DNA of 64,000 bases from Erythrophleum ivorense. Its lineage: Eukaryota > Streptophyta > Magnoliopsida > Fabales > Fabaceae. The notes below the pieces were generated by a model. It saw only the letters and a program-made list of their open reading frames with translations, did no database searches and was not told the origin of the DNA. A program made the translations under genes and the position numbers. The stretch's first letter is position 1, and the number at the start of each line of letters is the position of its first letter. Positions 32,226 to 44,900 of this stretch are shown here, in pieces. Location of the stretch: assembly GCA_026724425.1 (NCBI GenBank), contig JAIUCV010000345.1, positions 248,001 to 312,000 on the forward strand, given 5' to 3'.

Positions 32226-35200
32226 AAAAAAGAATAAATTATACCAAAACTTTTGAATTAAATAATGAAGCATTGCCTCTAAATTCACGCCAAACAGTGA
32301 GAAACTCAAACAAGTAGAAATGCTGTCTGTGCGAAAGTCAAAGGAATAATGAGCGCAGACTATGAATTTTCCTGTACTCTATCTCCCCTAAATCCCCGCC
32401 ACATGCTTCGGCTATCCCAATGTCCAACAACCTCTTCCAATAATCACAATCTCTTACTTGTAAAATTCAGAATTCATCCACATTTTCTATTAATCTTGAC
32501 CACAATATTATGTTAAATTAATTAATGTTTCCCTTTTTTTTTTTACAAAAACTACTCAGTGGACCCGTACATCACACGGGACATGGAATGTTTAAATTTA
32601 TTTTAAGTTATAATTGTTCAATTGTACAACTAACAATAAAAAATTATATAAGTTGTTTGACATATCAAAAAATGTAAAATATTTTGAAAACAAAATAAAG
32701 CAAAAAATGAAAGATTAAGGAGGAGCAATTTTATAATTTAATTAGATATTAAATGTTTTTATAATTCAAATATTTTTATAATTTAAAGATCATTTTAAGA
32801 GTTCCTAATAATTTATTCTATATTTAATTAATAATTAATAAAAATGCAAATAATAAGTATAAGGAGTGAAATATTAAATCTTAAGAATAAGGAAGAAGGA
32901 AATAAAACTAGGATAGTAATCCAATCATATAAATTCACCTCAACTTTGAATACAAAGATTAATATTGTATATAAATTGTTAATTTATTGGAATATTAAAT
33001 TAATACTTTAATTTTTTAAAAATACAATGTTTATAACACACAATGATTTGAACCTAGAACCTCTTAATAACTAACTAAATTCTTTATTTCTAGATCATAC
33101 CTATTGGTTTAAAATACAAATTTTTTAATATAATCTTTAATTTCCAAATATTTTTAATTTTATATTCTACTTATTAGGTACATTAATTTGTTGACTCAAA
33201 TTATATCTCTTTTAAGTTCAATTGTATCGGGGTTTGGACCCAATAAAAATAAGGAAGCTTAGTTTAGTAAGTAGATAAAATATTGTTTAAAGCATATATG
33301 CCAAAAACAGCTTGCCTCCGTGAATTAAGAAGAAAGGAATGTAATTTGTAATTTTTTTTAGCAAATTAACAAATTCTACTTGATAAATGTTATTAGAGTC
33401 TTTTTATATTTAAAAATTTGCGTCAATGATAGTGAATCTCTTAGAATTAGGTGAGATTACATTAGTTACATAAGTCTCATAATATAAATTAAAATATTTT
33501 TAAGTTTATGAAAATATTTGATTTATAAACTCGTTAATATTTTATGTTTTGTGATTTCAATATTTGCCCTAGAGCCATACTGATAAAAGTTAAATACAAT
33601 ATACCACTTACATTTCCAATTCTTATGTAGTTTTTCCTAGATAATCACAATTTTGAAGGCCAATTAGCTGTAAATAAGAAAACAATCATGAAACAAACAG
33701 ACATATTTTACATCAAAACTCTCTTTGCTTGTCTTTTGTTATTCTTTTGCTCAATTATTCTTAAAACAGTATGACTGACACAGATTGAGAAAAGGCTAAG
33801 ACACAAAGTGAAGACGTGGGATGCAACAATACATTGCATTCTTTGTCGGATCAGATAACAAATTTACCCAATTGCGATAATGATTCAGAGCTATAGAGTC
33901 AAACGTCAAATCGGATACCCACTGTAATACACTTTAATCCCAATTTATTTTGTAATACTTTTCATCCAAGGCACTTTTCTGCTTTGTGAATTGATGGAGG
34001 AGAGAGGGAAAAAATTGTTAAATAAATTAAGTAATTACAATATATATATATATATAATATCAAATATATATATCTTTAACAAAAGTTATCTCTAAAGTAC
34101 GTTTATTTATAATTAATTTGATCAATTTTACTTACAAAGTTTTAGACAAAACCATGTTTTGACGCAAGTCACCCTAATAAAATGAAAACCAAATTGGCAG
34201 AGGGAGAGAAACTTCAAAAGGACAAACTGTCACAACCAAAGATATTGTTGTCCAGAGACAGATCGTTCTCTTTATGTTGTATTTAAACTGTTTAAATTTA
34301 AATTTGAATAGTTTTTATTTTATTTTTTATTTTTATATCTTTTCATTTTTGAAGGAAATAAAACATAAGATGAAAATAATTTTTTAATTTCTATTCCAAA
34401 TTTTATTTGATGAAAGTTAAAAAGTTGTTTTTATTCATGTTTTAGTTTTTTAAAATATGGACTACTTGATCAAACCTGGACATCCAAACTCAATCCAACG
34501 GGAGTAGTACAGCAAAGAATCTACTACCATTGATATCCAGGGCATAAACAAGATCAAGACACTCTTGGATAATTTGTTTTTAATTCCATTTAGTGGATAG
34601 GATTTCAGATAAATTACAGCAAGAGTGAACAGAAGGAAAAAAAAAAAGACAAACTTTTTTTGATTTATTAAATACTATAATTATCAGTTTGAAACTTTAA
34701 AGATTTCATATATTAAATAAGCACTCCAAATTATTAATTCATTTCAATTTCACCCTTCCAAATTAATAATTTTTTAAAGATAAAATATTCCATGAAATTA
34801 AAATAAAATCATATTCACATATACTAAAGTAATGAAAAAAAATTGGCCAACAATATTTTCAATACAAAAATTTTATGAAGTAATAAAGTGGGACTTGGAA
34901 CCCTGCTGCTCCAGAAAAGCCACATAACTTGGACGGTTTAAATTTTATTTATTATTATTAATATTATTTTTAATCTCAATCATTTATTTATTTGTTTTTA
35001 TTTTGAAAAAAAAAAAAGCAACATAGTATGTGTTCGCCTCCTTTAAAATAAAAAATAAAAAATGAATTGTTGGAATTGAAAAAAAAAATTGAAATCTAAA
35101 ATGTCTAGATCTGTTCCAGGGGAAGATATGCTCTAGGGGCAAAGCAGGGGATTCGAGTCCAATAAACTGATAACACCATCTTTTTGAGAATTAAAAATTC

Positions 35201-35465
35201 AGGTTTCTGTTAAAAAGGAAAAAAAATCAATTTCTTTTCTCAAGCATACTAAGCAGCAGACCAACACAGATCCTATGTTATGGCAATTGGCAAAATACAA
35301 GGAGAATCTTAAAGAGATTGCTTTTACTAAAGCAAATTGCTTCATTTTCTCTTCCACTGCTACAATTACAACAGGGATTCATTAACAACAATTAAACTCT
35401 TGACAATCTTAGTTAGCAGCTTCACAACACAAAGCTTCACAAATGGGCGACATTCCTGAAATTTC
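32226..35465. other. AT-rich spacer between repeats and the receptor kinase
   Basis: About 3.2 kb with no supported coding region. A short TA run (34041-34058) is present. The last few hundred bases before 35465 are the probable 3' UTR and terminator region of the receptor-kinase gene, which is on the minus strand. Confidence 0.5.
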
Positions 35466-36136
35466 TTAATCAGAGGAAACAGACAACCTGTCCAAAGTAT
35501 CAAGTACATGCCTCATCGTCGGTCTCTTTTCAGGGCTGCCATGGACGCAAGACAATGCAGTCTTCAAAACTCGAACAATCTCCTCTTCCCTATCCGCATC
35601 TTCAGCTAAATAAGGGTCTAAAACATCTGCAAATGGCTTCTTTTCCTCAATGCAGTACTGAATCCACTGAACAAGGTCCATTTCGGAGTTTCCCACTTGA
35701 ACAATGGGCAATCTTCCTGTGATCATTTCAAGCAGAATCACACCAAATGAATAAACATCCCACTTCTGTGATGGCTTCACCATTTTGAGTGATTCTGGCG
35801 CCTGATAGCCATTTCCTGAGATATTATTGCTTGTTGTGACTTCTGATGAGGACAAGCTCTTCTGTCTTTCTTGGGGTTTCTCAGCTGCAACTCGGCTAGA
35901 CTGCAAGGTCAGTGACCCCCCCGCTCCAGCGATATTTGCAAGTCTTCCGAGTCCAAAATCAGCAATGTGGGGTTCCATGTTTTGCCCGAGAAGTATGTTA
36001 CTTGGCTTCAGATCTCCATGGACATACTTCTTTGGGCTAAACTCATGCAGGTAGACCAATCCTTTTGCAGTTCCTTTCATGATTTTCAGCCTCATGGACC
36101 AAGATAGAGGTGTGAATGTTACGAGTCCAGCCTTCC
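35466..36136 (-). CDS. LRR receptor-like kinase, exon 2 (kinase C-lobe)
   Basis: Read on the minus strand the exon begins after TTCAG (acceptor AG 36138-36137); its first two bases complete the Gly codon split by the intron. It encodes the C-terminal two-thirds of the kinase: [13 protein letters not shown] (catalytic-loop Asp at about residue 537, HGD instead of HRD), ADFGLGRL (DFG about 555-557), the activation segment with a Ser-rich insert (about 565-600), [19 protein letters not shown] and the closing [11 protein letters not shown]. The stop is at the 35466 end. With exon 1 it makes a protein of 718 residues. Confidence 0.95.
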
Positions 36137-36593
36137 CTGAAGACATCAAATGAAACCAAACAATCAAACCAGAGAAATTTTAAATCAAAGATAAGTAGAC
36201 CAAACTATCATGAATAAATATGCAATCATGCCAAAAGTGAATCTCATTAAAAATGGAGAAATTTTTAAATAAATGCGGTATACAAAAATTGATAAACTAA
36301 GCCAATTATGAATAGAAAGATACGTAAACACGCAAGTCACTCCTTTCAATGGAACCCACATTTAATATGCTTATATGTCAATTCATAATTGAGTTGATCT
36401 ACGAAAGGATTTCTCCTAAAGAATGTGCATGATATGCTCATATGTATGTTCATAATTAGCTTGACCTACTTATGTTTGATAAACTGAACCCCTATGCAAA
36501 TATTTTTCTTGAGGTCACTAAAAAAGGCTAAAGAATCTATTTGAATTAAATGACATTATTAAAAAAGATAGACTTCCCCATAATGAAACTTAC
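36137..36593 (-). other. Intron of the LRR receptor-like kinase
   Basis: 457 bp with a GTAAGT donor (complement of 36593-36588) and TTCAG acceptor. A phase-1 intron inside the kinase domain after the STIHG motif is a shared trait of this LRR-III group (family knowledge). Confidence 0.9.
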
Positions 36594-38079
36594 CATGAAT
36601 AGTTGAAGCAAGGCTTCCATTGGTTATATAATCATAGATGAGAAGCTTCTCGTCAACAGACCAGTAGTAGGCTCTGAGAGTGACAACATTAGGATGCCTC
36701 AATTTTCCAATGGCTTCCACTTCAGTTTGGAATTCTTTAAATCTTTGAGAACCTCCTTCCCCTAATCTTCTCACAGCCAAGGCAAGCCCATCTTCAAGCA
36801 CCACTTTGTACACAATTCCTATCCCACTCTTTCCCAGTACAAAAGCTGAAGCTTTAAGAAGCTCATCCAAATCAAATCTCACTTGGGCATCCAATGGGAC
36901 AAGATTATTCTTATGCTCAACATTTTCAGATAAGGTCTCAGATTCATCTTTTCTAAAGCATAAACACCTTTTCTTCCCTTTTTCTCCCTTCTCTAAACCA
37001 TGATTTTCATCCTTAACCTTATCAGAACCACAAATTCTAGAGTAGCAATAAGAGAATAGCAAACCTAAAAGGCAAATCCCTATTAAATCACCCACAACAA
37101 TGCCAATCACCAGATGCTTACTTAAACCTTTGGTTTTCTCACTTTTCTTAGAACTATTATCAGCGTCTTGTGGTGAATGGGTATCAGGAAGAGATGGCAA
37201 GAAAGAACGTGGACTATAAGCAGGAGGAGTATCTGAAGAACATGGATTTTTCAATGGAGGGTCACACAGGCTAGGATTGCCTATGAAAGCAGTAGGTCCT
37301 CTGTTGATTAAAGCACTATTTTGGGGTATTGGACCACTTAAATTGTTGAAAGTAAGATCAATATAAATTTTTTCAGGAAGATTTCCAAGACTAGATGGGA
37401 TTGAACCACTAAAATGGTTATGAGACAAATCAACAGTTCCTTGCAGACTTGATAGATTTCCCAGGTCACTAGGTATTGAACCATTGAAGTGATTGAAAGA
37501 GAGGTCCAGTATTTCCAGAGACAACAAATTAGAACCAAACCCACTGGGGAGTAAACCAGTGAAATTGTTCTGACTTAGATCCAGAGATTTGAGTCTCTTG
37601 CAGGAGATAATCGTATTAGGTAGCGACCCATTGAAGAAATTTTGTGATAAATCTAAAGTCTGAAGGTACCTGAGATTCCCAATGTCATTTGGAACAGACC
37701 CAGAAAAGGAATTTCCATAAAGGACCAAACTTTGAAGTCTCCGGGCTTGAAATAGCTCTGTGGGTAAACTCCCAAAGAGCTCATTGCTTCTGAAATTCAC
37801 ATGGCGAAGATGAAAGAGAGACCCTAAGGAAGAAGGAAGAAACCCAGAAAGCTTACTCTTTGGAAAGCTTAAGGACACAACACTTTGCAAATCGCAAACG
37901 ACCCCACTCCACGAACATGGATTTTCATCAGAGAGATTCCAATTGCTCAGACACCCTTCTGGGTCTGAGAGGGATTGCTTCAGCGATATAAGCGCGACAC
38001 CTTCGGCATTCAGAGAATTCGCAGGCGCAAGGGAGTTGAAAAGCAGAAAAAGCAAGAAAAGAAAAGGAAGCATTTTCAA
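36594..38079 (-). CDS. LRR-III receptor-like kinase (ZAR1-like), exon 1
   Basis: The ATG at 38079 is followed by a hydrophobic signal peptide (residues 1-22) and an N-terminal cap with CSWSGVVC. Then come about six leucine-rich repeats (residues 65-250; NLSGPIP-type LxxNxLxGxIP) and a Pro/Ser-rich juxtamembrane stretch. One transmembrane helix (HLVIGIVVG...FSYCY, about 322-346) and the start of the kinase follow. The glycine loop [10 protein letters not shown] (416-425) is intact, but the usual ATP-anchoring Lys is Arg (ALAVRRL, residue 437). The closest remembered relatives are Arabidopsis ZAR1 (At2g01210) and At1g67510-type kinases, which carry the same VRRLGEGG motif, so the Arg is a group trait rather than damage. 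It should act at the plasma membrane; ligand unknown. Confidence 0.95.
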
Positions 38080-38654
38080 CTGAAAGTGACAGTTACAACA
38101 AATTCGGAATAAAAAGGAAGATGAAGCTCTCAGAATTAATGTCCCTTAGTTCAGGTGAGAGAAAAGGAAGTGACGAGAGAGGTAGACGTAGAAAGACAAC
38201 AGAGGTTGGAGAGAAAGGAGATAATGAAAGCGTTATACAGGGACGAAGTAGAAAGTCTTGAAGCATAGATAAGAAAAGGTTCGGCCAGTAAGACCTCGGG
38301 GAGATACATTATTTAGATGGAAATGGAAAAGAAAAGTAAAAGAAAGCTTGCGAGGTGTGACTTGGAGAACCATGCACGAGGAATCGGAAATGTGCATACC
38401 CGAGAAGATTTATATCGTTTAAACGGTATAAATTTATTTTTTTTAATTTTTAGTCATTATTTTTTTTAAAATTATTTTTATTCTATATTTTATTTTTTAT
38501 AAAAAACAAAAATATATATAGACAGTCCAAATCAAGAAACATGGGAGAGAATCTATTTCATGCACGAGTTTTTGACAATTAAATTTTCACAATATTTTGG
38601 CCACTAACCATAGATTGATTGTTATTATTGGATAAAAGTTAGTATTATTATTAA
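38080..38654 (-). promoter_or_regulatory. 5' UTR and promoter region of the receptor kinase
   Basis: A/G-rich leader-like DNA (38080-38360 on the plus strand), then an AT-rich block with an AACGGTATAAATTT motif near 38420 that resembles the tips of the giant inverted-repeat element. No clear TATA position could be fixed. Confidence 0.4.
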
Positions 38655-38865
38655 GAAAAATTATAATTTAGATTTTAAATTGAAATTTAAATATCTTAAA
38701 ATTTGAAATTATTTTAAAAAATTTTAAGACAAAATTTAAACCATACAAAAAATTATAGTTCAAAACTTTAAATTAAATTTTGTTGTTTTGAAGTTATTCT
38801 AAATAATTTTAAAATTTAATATCTGTAAATATCTTTAACTTAAAATTTTAAATTGTAATATTTTC
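38655..38865. repeat. AT-rich palindromic MITE-like family 1, copy 2
   Basis: GAAAAATTATAATTTAGATT at the left and the complementary TTAAATTGTAATATTTTC at the right. Confidence 0.6.
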
Positions 38866-39436
38866 TTGTTGCTAATCCTCTCAATAAAGTGGCAGAAAAA
38901 GAGCACCTTGAAAAGAGAGTAAATTGTTTTAATTTTTTTAATGACTAAATTATAGTTTATCTTTTTCTTATTTTAAAAATATGAATTTGACTTTTTGCAT
39001 TTCATAGATATTACAAAAATGTCTTTTAGTATTCACTTTTTACCAATACAATTAATTTTTTTAACATAAAAAGTTATACATACCAATGTATATAAGCACT
39101 AGTCTTTTTTTTTTTCTTTATCAAAATATTGTTACCTTTCATCCTTATTGTTTGCTACGTTTATGGATGCATGCTATTTGTTTATTAAAATGTCCAAAGT
39201 GGTGCATATTGTTGGAATATTTTTATTATGTGGTTCACATTAATTATTTTTGTTTTCTAAAATATGGATTGACAAATATTCTATTAAAATGTTTAAGCCT
39301 AAAATCATTTTTAAAGTAATCATTCGATGATTGAACCAAACACATCTTAAAATGGAAGAGTCCATTTGATGTCCAAAAATTGTTCATTGGTAGTTGGACA
39401 AATAGAGAATGACAAGATTCATTAGAAAGGATTGGA
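38866..39436. other. AT-rich spacer
   Basis: No gene seen. Short open frames in both strands lack motifs. Confidence 0.4.
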
Positions 39437-39673
39437 TATGAAAAAATTATAGTCATCGATTTTAAGTTAAGAATATTTATAATAAAAAAATTTTAAAATT
39501 TAAAATTATTCTAAAAAATTAAATGACTAAAAATTTAAATGACCAAAAATTTAAATTGGGTAAGAAAATTATAGTTCAAAATTTTAAATTAAATTTTTTA
39601 AAAACATTTTGAAATAATTTAAAATTTTTAAATATAAATATCTCTAACTTGAGATCTTTAACAATAATTTTTC
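39437..39673. repeat. AT-rich palindromic MITE-like family 1, copy 3
   Basis: Starts GAAAAAATTATAG and ends ACAATAATTTTTCC. Contains a short internal repeat of AAAAATTTAAATGACC (39528-39556). Confidence 0.6.
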
Positions 39674-41649
39674 CTTTGAATAAGACTAGATCTAAATGTT
39701 AATTACATAATTGTCTTGTAATAAAAGTAGTTATGAAAGTTATATGGGAGCGGTGAAAGAAGGGCCCATTTGGAATATTAACATCAACTTATCAAAAAAA
39801 AATTCACAAGGCATTGAGGTATTTAACAGTTAATATTAACATCAACTTATCAAAATATTAGTAAATTGTAATAATAGATGTAAGCCTGATATAAAAATAA
39901 TTTAAGCTACCTGCATCACAAATATTGACACTTTTTATTTCAAACAGTACACCAAATGAAGATCTTATTTGTTTTGCTGAAATATTGAGGACTTTACTTG
40001 ATTAAAAAAAATAGTGTTTCAATAGAAGAAAAATTAATATTAAATTATTTGATATGAACATTTTATAATTGGAGTTGAAAAAATTATCTGAAGATTGAAT
40101 TTCTTTTTTCAATTGCGTGACTCTAATAATAAATAAATAAAGTTACTTAATAAAGTAATAATATTGATAACAGCTTAATTAATTGAGTAATCGGTGGTCA
40201 TTGGAGATGAATGGGCATGCGAGAGTGGGCAATTTGTTTCGAGTTTATTTGATGATGTACAATTTATCCATGAATGTTTTGACTAAAACATAGTATGAAT
40301 TAAAATTTGTTTCTGGGGTAAATAAATTACATTATGTGATTTTGCTCCAAATTAATTTAATATTTTGCTATTTAAAGTATGTTATTTAATCATAATGAGT
40401 TTTGACTTATAGTACAGTTTCTTCTCTAGTACTAAAAAATTCAATTCAAATTCTGATCAAAACCAAATAAACAGGTGTGTCATTTAATATTATTATAATT
40501 TATTTTATTACTACTTAATTGTGTTATAGTATTATACGTTCACATTTTAACCAAAAAAATAAGCACGTTAATGTTGAAACATTGGATAAATTTTAAAGGT
40601 CTGTTTTACTTGTATTTTGAAAATCTTTTTATAGTATTATGAGACTATTACTAAAATTAAATAGACATTTTGTTAATTTCAATGACAGCTAAAGCTTAAT
40701 ATAGACTTAAAAAATTATGGAACAATTCAAGACAGTATATAAGTGAAATATAGTTTCATTTCAACATTTGTGTCATAATTAACAAATCATAAGAGAATTA
40801 AGTGAGCCATTTTAAATTACAAAGTAACATTGGTTTTAGACAAACCACACAAAAATAAACTATAATTTATTGATTAAAATTTGTTCTTATAGTTCAAAAT
40901 TTTATAATTGGGTCCTTATAATTTTAAAAATGTTTAAAATAAATAACACTAACTTTATCTAATTTATGTCCTATCTTAGTTCTTTGACTCTATATGATTT
41001 ATATTAACAAAAAAGTTAAATATAGATCATAAAATAAAATTAATTCATTGTATAGCTTGTGAGACAGCCTATGTTGAGTTAAGTGAGTTGACCTGGATTA
41101 TATATATTTAGAATATTAAGATAGTTAGTAAAATAAGCCAAATTTAATAGCACATTGAGAGAAATTTAGGACTAAATTAAAAACGTTCTAAGATATAAGG
41201 ATGCAATTAAAAGTTTTTAAAACTGTAAAAATCAAATTAGTAAAATTATAAGCTCCAATAAAATAATTTAATGTAATTTATTCTTTTTTTTATTTAGTTC
41301 TGTTTGTCATTGTACAACAATGAAGTCATGTTTAATGCATTATTTTTAAGCCAAAGTTTATTAGAAATATTAATCAATGTAAAATTATAAATAAAATTTT
41401 AGATTTTGGCCATTAAATAAATTTTATTTAATTTATTTATTTTTAAATAAGGCTATATATATATATATATATGTATAATTTACACCGAAAAGTGAGAGAA
41501 GCAGCCCCCATCGGGTAAGCGTGGCAATTTTATTATTCAGAGCCGAACACCGTAATAACACCAGTGGCAACGCATAGTTCCATAGCTAATTAGCTGCTAC
41601 GAAGAGAAAAGCTTTGCCCTTTAAACCCTAAAGATAAAAATATTGAATG
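39674..41649. other. AT-rich spacer
   Basis: No supported gene. A short duplicate of ATTAACATCAACTTATCAAAA occurs at 39777 and 39834. A TA run lies near 41455-41470, followed by a somewhat less AT-rich patch (41480-41640) without an open frame. Confidence 0.45.
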
Positions 41650-41950
41650 TTGTTAAAATTACACATATTTTTATTATATTTTTAAAAAATATATAATTTT
41701 TTTCTAAAAATAAAAAGTTATGTCTTTATTTTAGTCTAATTTTAAATTTTTTTATTAAAATAATTTCTATTTAAATTCTTTTAATTATATATATATATAT
41801 ATATATGTTAATAGAAGACATTTTGCAAAACAGATTTAAAATTGAGCTAAACTATAAGATAACTTTTCATTTAAAAGAAGGTTTGTATATATTTTAAAAA
41901 TAGAAGGGAAGTTTATGTAATTTTAGCAAAACTCAGACAAAGTTTATGCA
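41650..41950. repeat. AT-rich palindromic MITE-like family 2, copy 4
   Basis: Ends as in the 28335 copy. A TA microsatellite at about 41789-41806 sits at the centre of the palindrome. Confidence 0.6.
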
Positions 41951-41969
41951 ATTTACTCAAGATAAAATA

Positions 41970-42187
41970 TTAAAAAATTATAATTAAGAACCTCAAGTTA
42001 AAAATAATTGTACTAATTTTAAAATTATTTTGAAAAACTCAAATAAAAAGTTTAAACTGTATAAGAAAATTATAGTTCAAAATTTTAAGTTAAAATTTTT
42101 GATCTTAAGGCCTTTTAAAATAACTTTGAAATTTAAAAATTTTTAATATAAATATCTTCAAGTTAAGGTCTTTACCTATAATTTTCT
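41970..42187. repeat. AT-rich palindromic MITE-like family 1, copy 4
   Basis: AAAAAATTATAATTAAGAACC at the left; ACCTATAATTTTCTC at the right. It lies directly beside a family 2 copy. Confidence 0.6.
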
Positions 42188-43479
42188 CTAAAATATTTTA
42201 TAAGAGGTAGACTATATTTAAGGAGAGTTTATTTAGACATAATAATTGGAAGAGATTATTATCAAAAGGAAATAAGACAAAAAGTATTTGGATTGATTCA
42301 ATTTAACCAAATTCCAATTGATTCTATTTAAATTCAACTTGAATTTGGATTAAATCAATTCGAATTAATTACATTTTTTTAAAATAAAATTTTGCTTGAA
42401 GGCACTCAATTTTTTTTTTGTAAATTTTTGTACAAATTTAAGCAATTAAATAAATATAGATCAAGCAATTTTTTTGAATAAATATATTTTAAACAATTAA
42501 TTAAATATAAAATTAACTTAATATAAGAAAAAGAAATAAAATAATATACAATATTGAACACAAAATTTAGGAAATATTTAATAGTAAATTACATAAATAT
42601 TAAGAAAAAAAATATGCAATAACAAATAACTTTCAGTGTTACAACAAAACATTTTTCTTTTCACACTATGGTCACTGTTATCTCACTTTTTTTTATTGTT
42701 GTTGCTCTTGTACCATCAATGGAGAGTTTAAATTTAAGCATGAGAAATCAGCTAAAGAAATCCACTCATGTGGCATCACAACTCCTGGTTGTGATGATCC
42801 TCCAAGTTTAAAGGAGCTATCAATATTTGCGACATTAAATGTAGATGTATCAAATAGAATATCTACAAATGATCATAGAGTGCCAAGTTATTGTTCGGGT
42901 ATTCCAAAATATGACATAGGTGACAATGGCATGTGATATGAAAGATTGGATCCTATAAAGTCACTAAATTGGTTGGCCAAAACAGAAAAAGATGGATTGG
43001 CTATGCCAATATCTTAATGCATTAATGTTAAAATATATAAAGATGGACCAATCATGTTATTTTGATGCCTTTCTCCTACAATAGTGGGCTACTAGGATGA
43101 TAAGTAATCTTGACATCTCTTATTGGTGACCAATCGCAATTTGAGGTTTAGGTAGATCGGGTGTTGATTCAGCAAGTTAGGAAAATAACGAGAATAATTA
43201 TTCACCAAGAGCTAATAACATATTTGTAGTGTCTCGGCTAAAAGTCTTGCAAAAATCTAAAGGTAAAAGGTCTTACAAATGTATCCCTCTGCTAGATTAG
43301 CCTAAATGAAAAATAATAATAATTTAAATATCAACATAATAGCATAGTGTGTGTGTGTGTGTATATATATAGACAAACACACACACATATTAAAAAATCT
43401 ATCACATAGCTAGTCATAATGCTAAATGGTTGGAGCCACCACCAAGTATACTATCAGTACCATCGTATATACTCGTATA
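42188..43479. other. Spacer before the plant-mobile-domain remnant
   Basis: Mostly AT-rich to 42640. Richer DNA after that (42640-43480) may be the degraded C-terminal end of the element on the minus strand. A TG/TA/CA microsatellite lies at 43347-43390. Confidence 0.4.
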
Positions 43480-44900
43480 TGTGATCAAATGGCTCCTCAA
43501 TAAGAGGAGATTGTACTCTAGCATCTTGCCAACTATACTACTGTTAAATAAAAATGTTATGCTATGTTATTTAGTTAGTCTGGGCTTTTCTTCGAAATTG
43601 TAGAACATGGAGGGCATCTAATCTAACTAGTTCTTAAGGGATTGGTTGACGTTGACCAAATTGGCATAAGATTTAGATGGTGCAACTTTATAATGTGGAA
43701 GCATATGAGTGATATTGAAATAATCCAAATATCCAGAAAAGTCAAGCAATACTCTAAAATTAGGTCATGAGCACCCTGTAGCTGATATGGGTGCCAAACA
43801 ATTTGTGGCCAATACTAATAAAATAATAGGATATTAAGAAATATCAAAATTATAATATCCATATAAAGGAAGAAAGAAAAACCAACAACTCACCTCATTA
43901 TCCCCTATAGCATCTATTAAAGTTCAATACTGATTTAGGGCTTGCATGCCTAAATAAGAAGGTCGTCTAACATTCTTCCATCTATCATAAATTTCAATCA
44001 TATTAAGCAAACAATGATAAATATATAGAGTCATCATGGATGCAATTGCATAAATATGTAAATTGTAATTCATACTTGAAGCACAAAGGTGGAAGTAGAA
44101 AATACTCCTTTATGTGAGGATCAGGAGGCATTGATTTCTCTGGTGCGAGTATAAGAAATCGATCTCATACCCATAAGTACAGTAGTATTAAACAATCACC
44201 TATCCTCTTTTCTTTCTTATATGTTGCATTGTAAGGCTATTGTATAGGTAATCCAACATTGTTGAACCCTATCTAAACTTGTTAGCTTGTCTAAACTTTG
44301 TAAAGAATGAGAGATACATTAAATATACTTTATGGCTAGACTTATCTAGTAGTAAAAAAATCCCTAATTAACCTGAGTATATATGTTCATGCAAATTAAT
44401 ACATAGCCTCTTCATCAATATCATCTGGAAAGTTAGCAAAGTTTTTAGCTAACCATATAATGGTCAACCATTACCTATCAATCTTTTCTACTAGTAGTCA
44501 AATCTTAAAAAGCCACTCACATGTACTTGTCTACGGCCAATTTATCCCTTTAGAAATAACATCCCTATCATAAGGTAGTCCTAACTGCACAGCAATATCC
44601 TTAAGGGTAATCATGCACTCACCTTGAATGGTGTAAAATGTGTATCTTTGGGCACCACTTTACAAGCACTCTAACAATTGATAAATCATACTCAAAATAA
44701 CCAAGTCGACTTATATTATAAAAATTAGCTTGTTTTAGATAATCTATTATATCTAGAGATAGATTAGTTAAACGATCCTCGTACTAGACATATCATGGGT
44801 AAAGAACCTAATTGTCTTACAAACATATACAAATTACATATTGCTTACTAGTTAACTTGGACAATTGTCAATGTAACATAATCAAACAATTAAGAACGAT
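43480..44900 (-). pseudogene. Plant mobile domain (PMD) protein remnant
   Basis: Fragments on the minus strand keep the PMD order: HTFYTIQGECMITLKDIAVQ then LGLPYDRDVI (about 44640-44550), SWQDARVQSPLIEEPFDH (about 43540-43485) and LCQFGQRQPIP (about 43680-43640). The LRQFG-QPIP and MTITLQDVA-LLGL phrases are the usual signature of this domain, found in transposon proteins and in the MAIN/MAIL host proteins (family knowledge). Stops and frame changes occur throughout. The nearby MULE transposase on the same strand makes a transposon origin likely. Confidence 0.7.
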
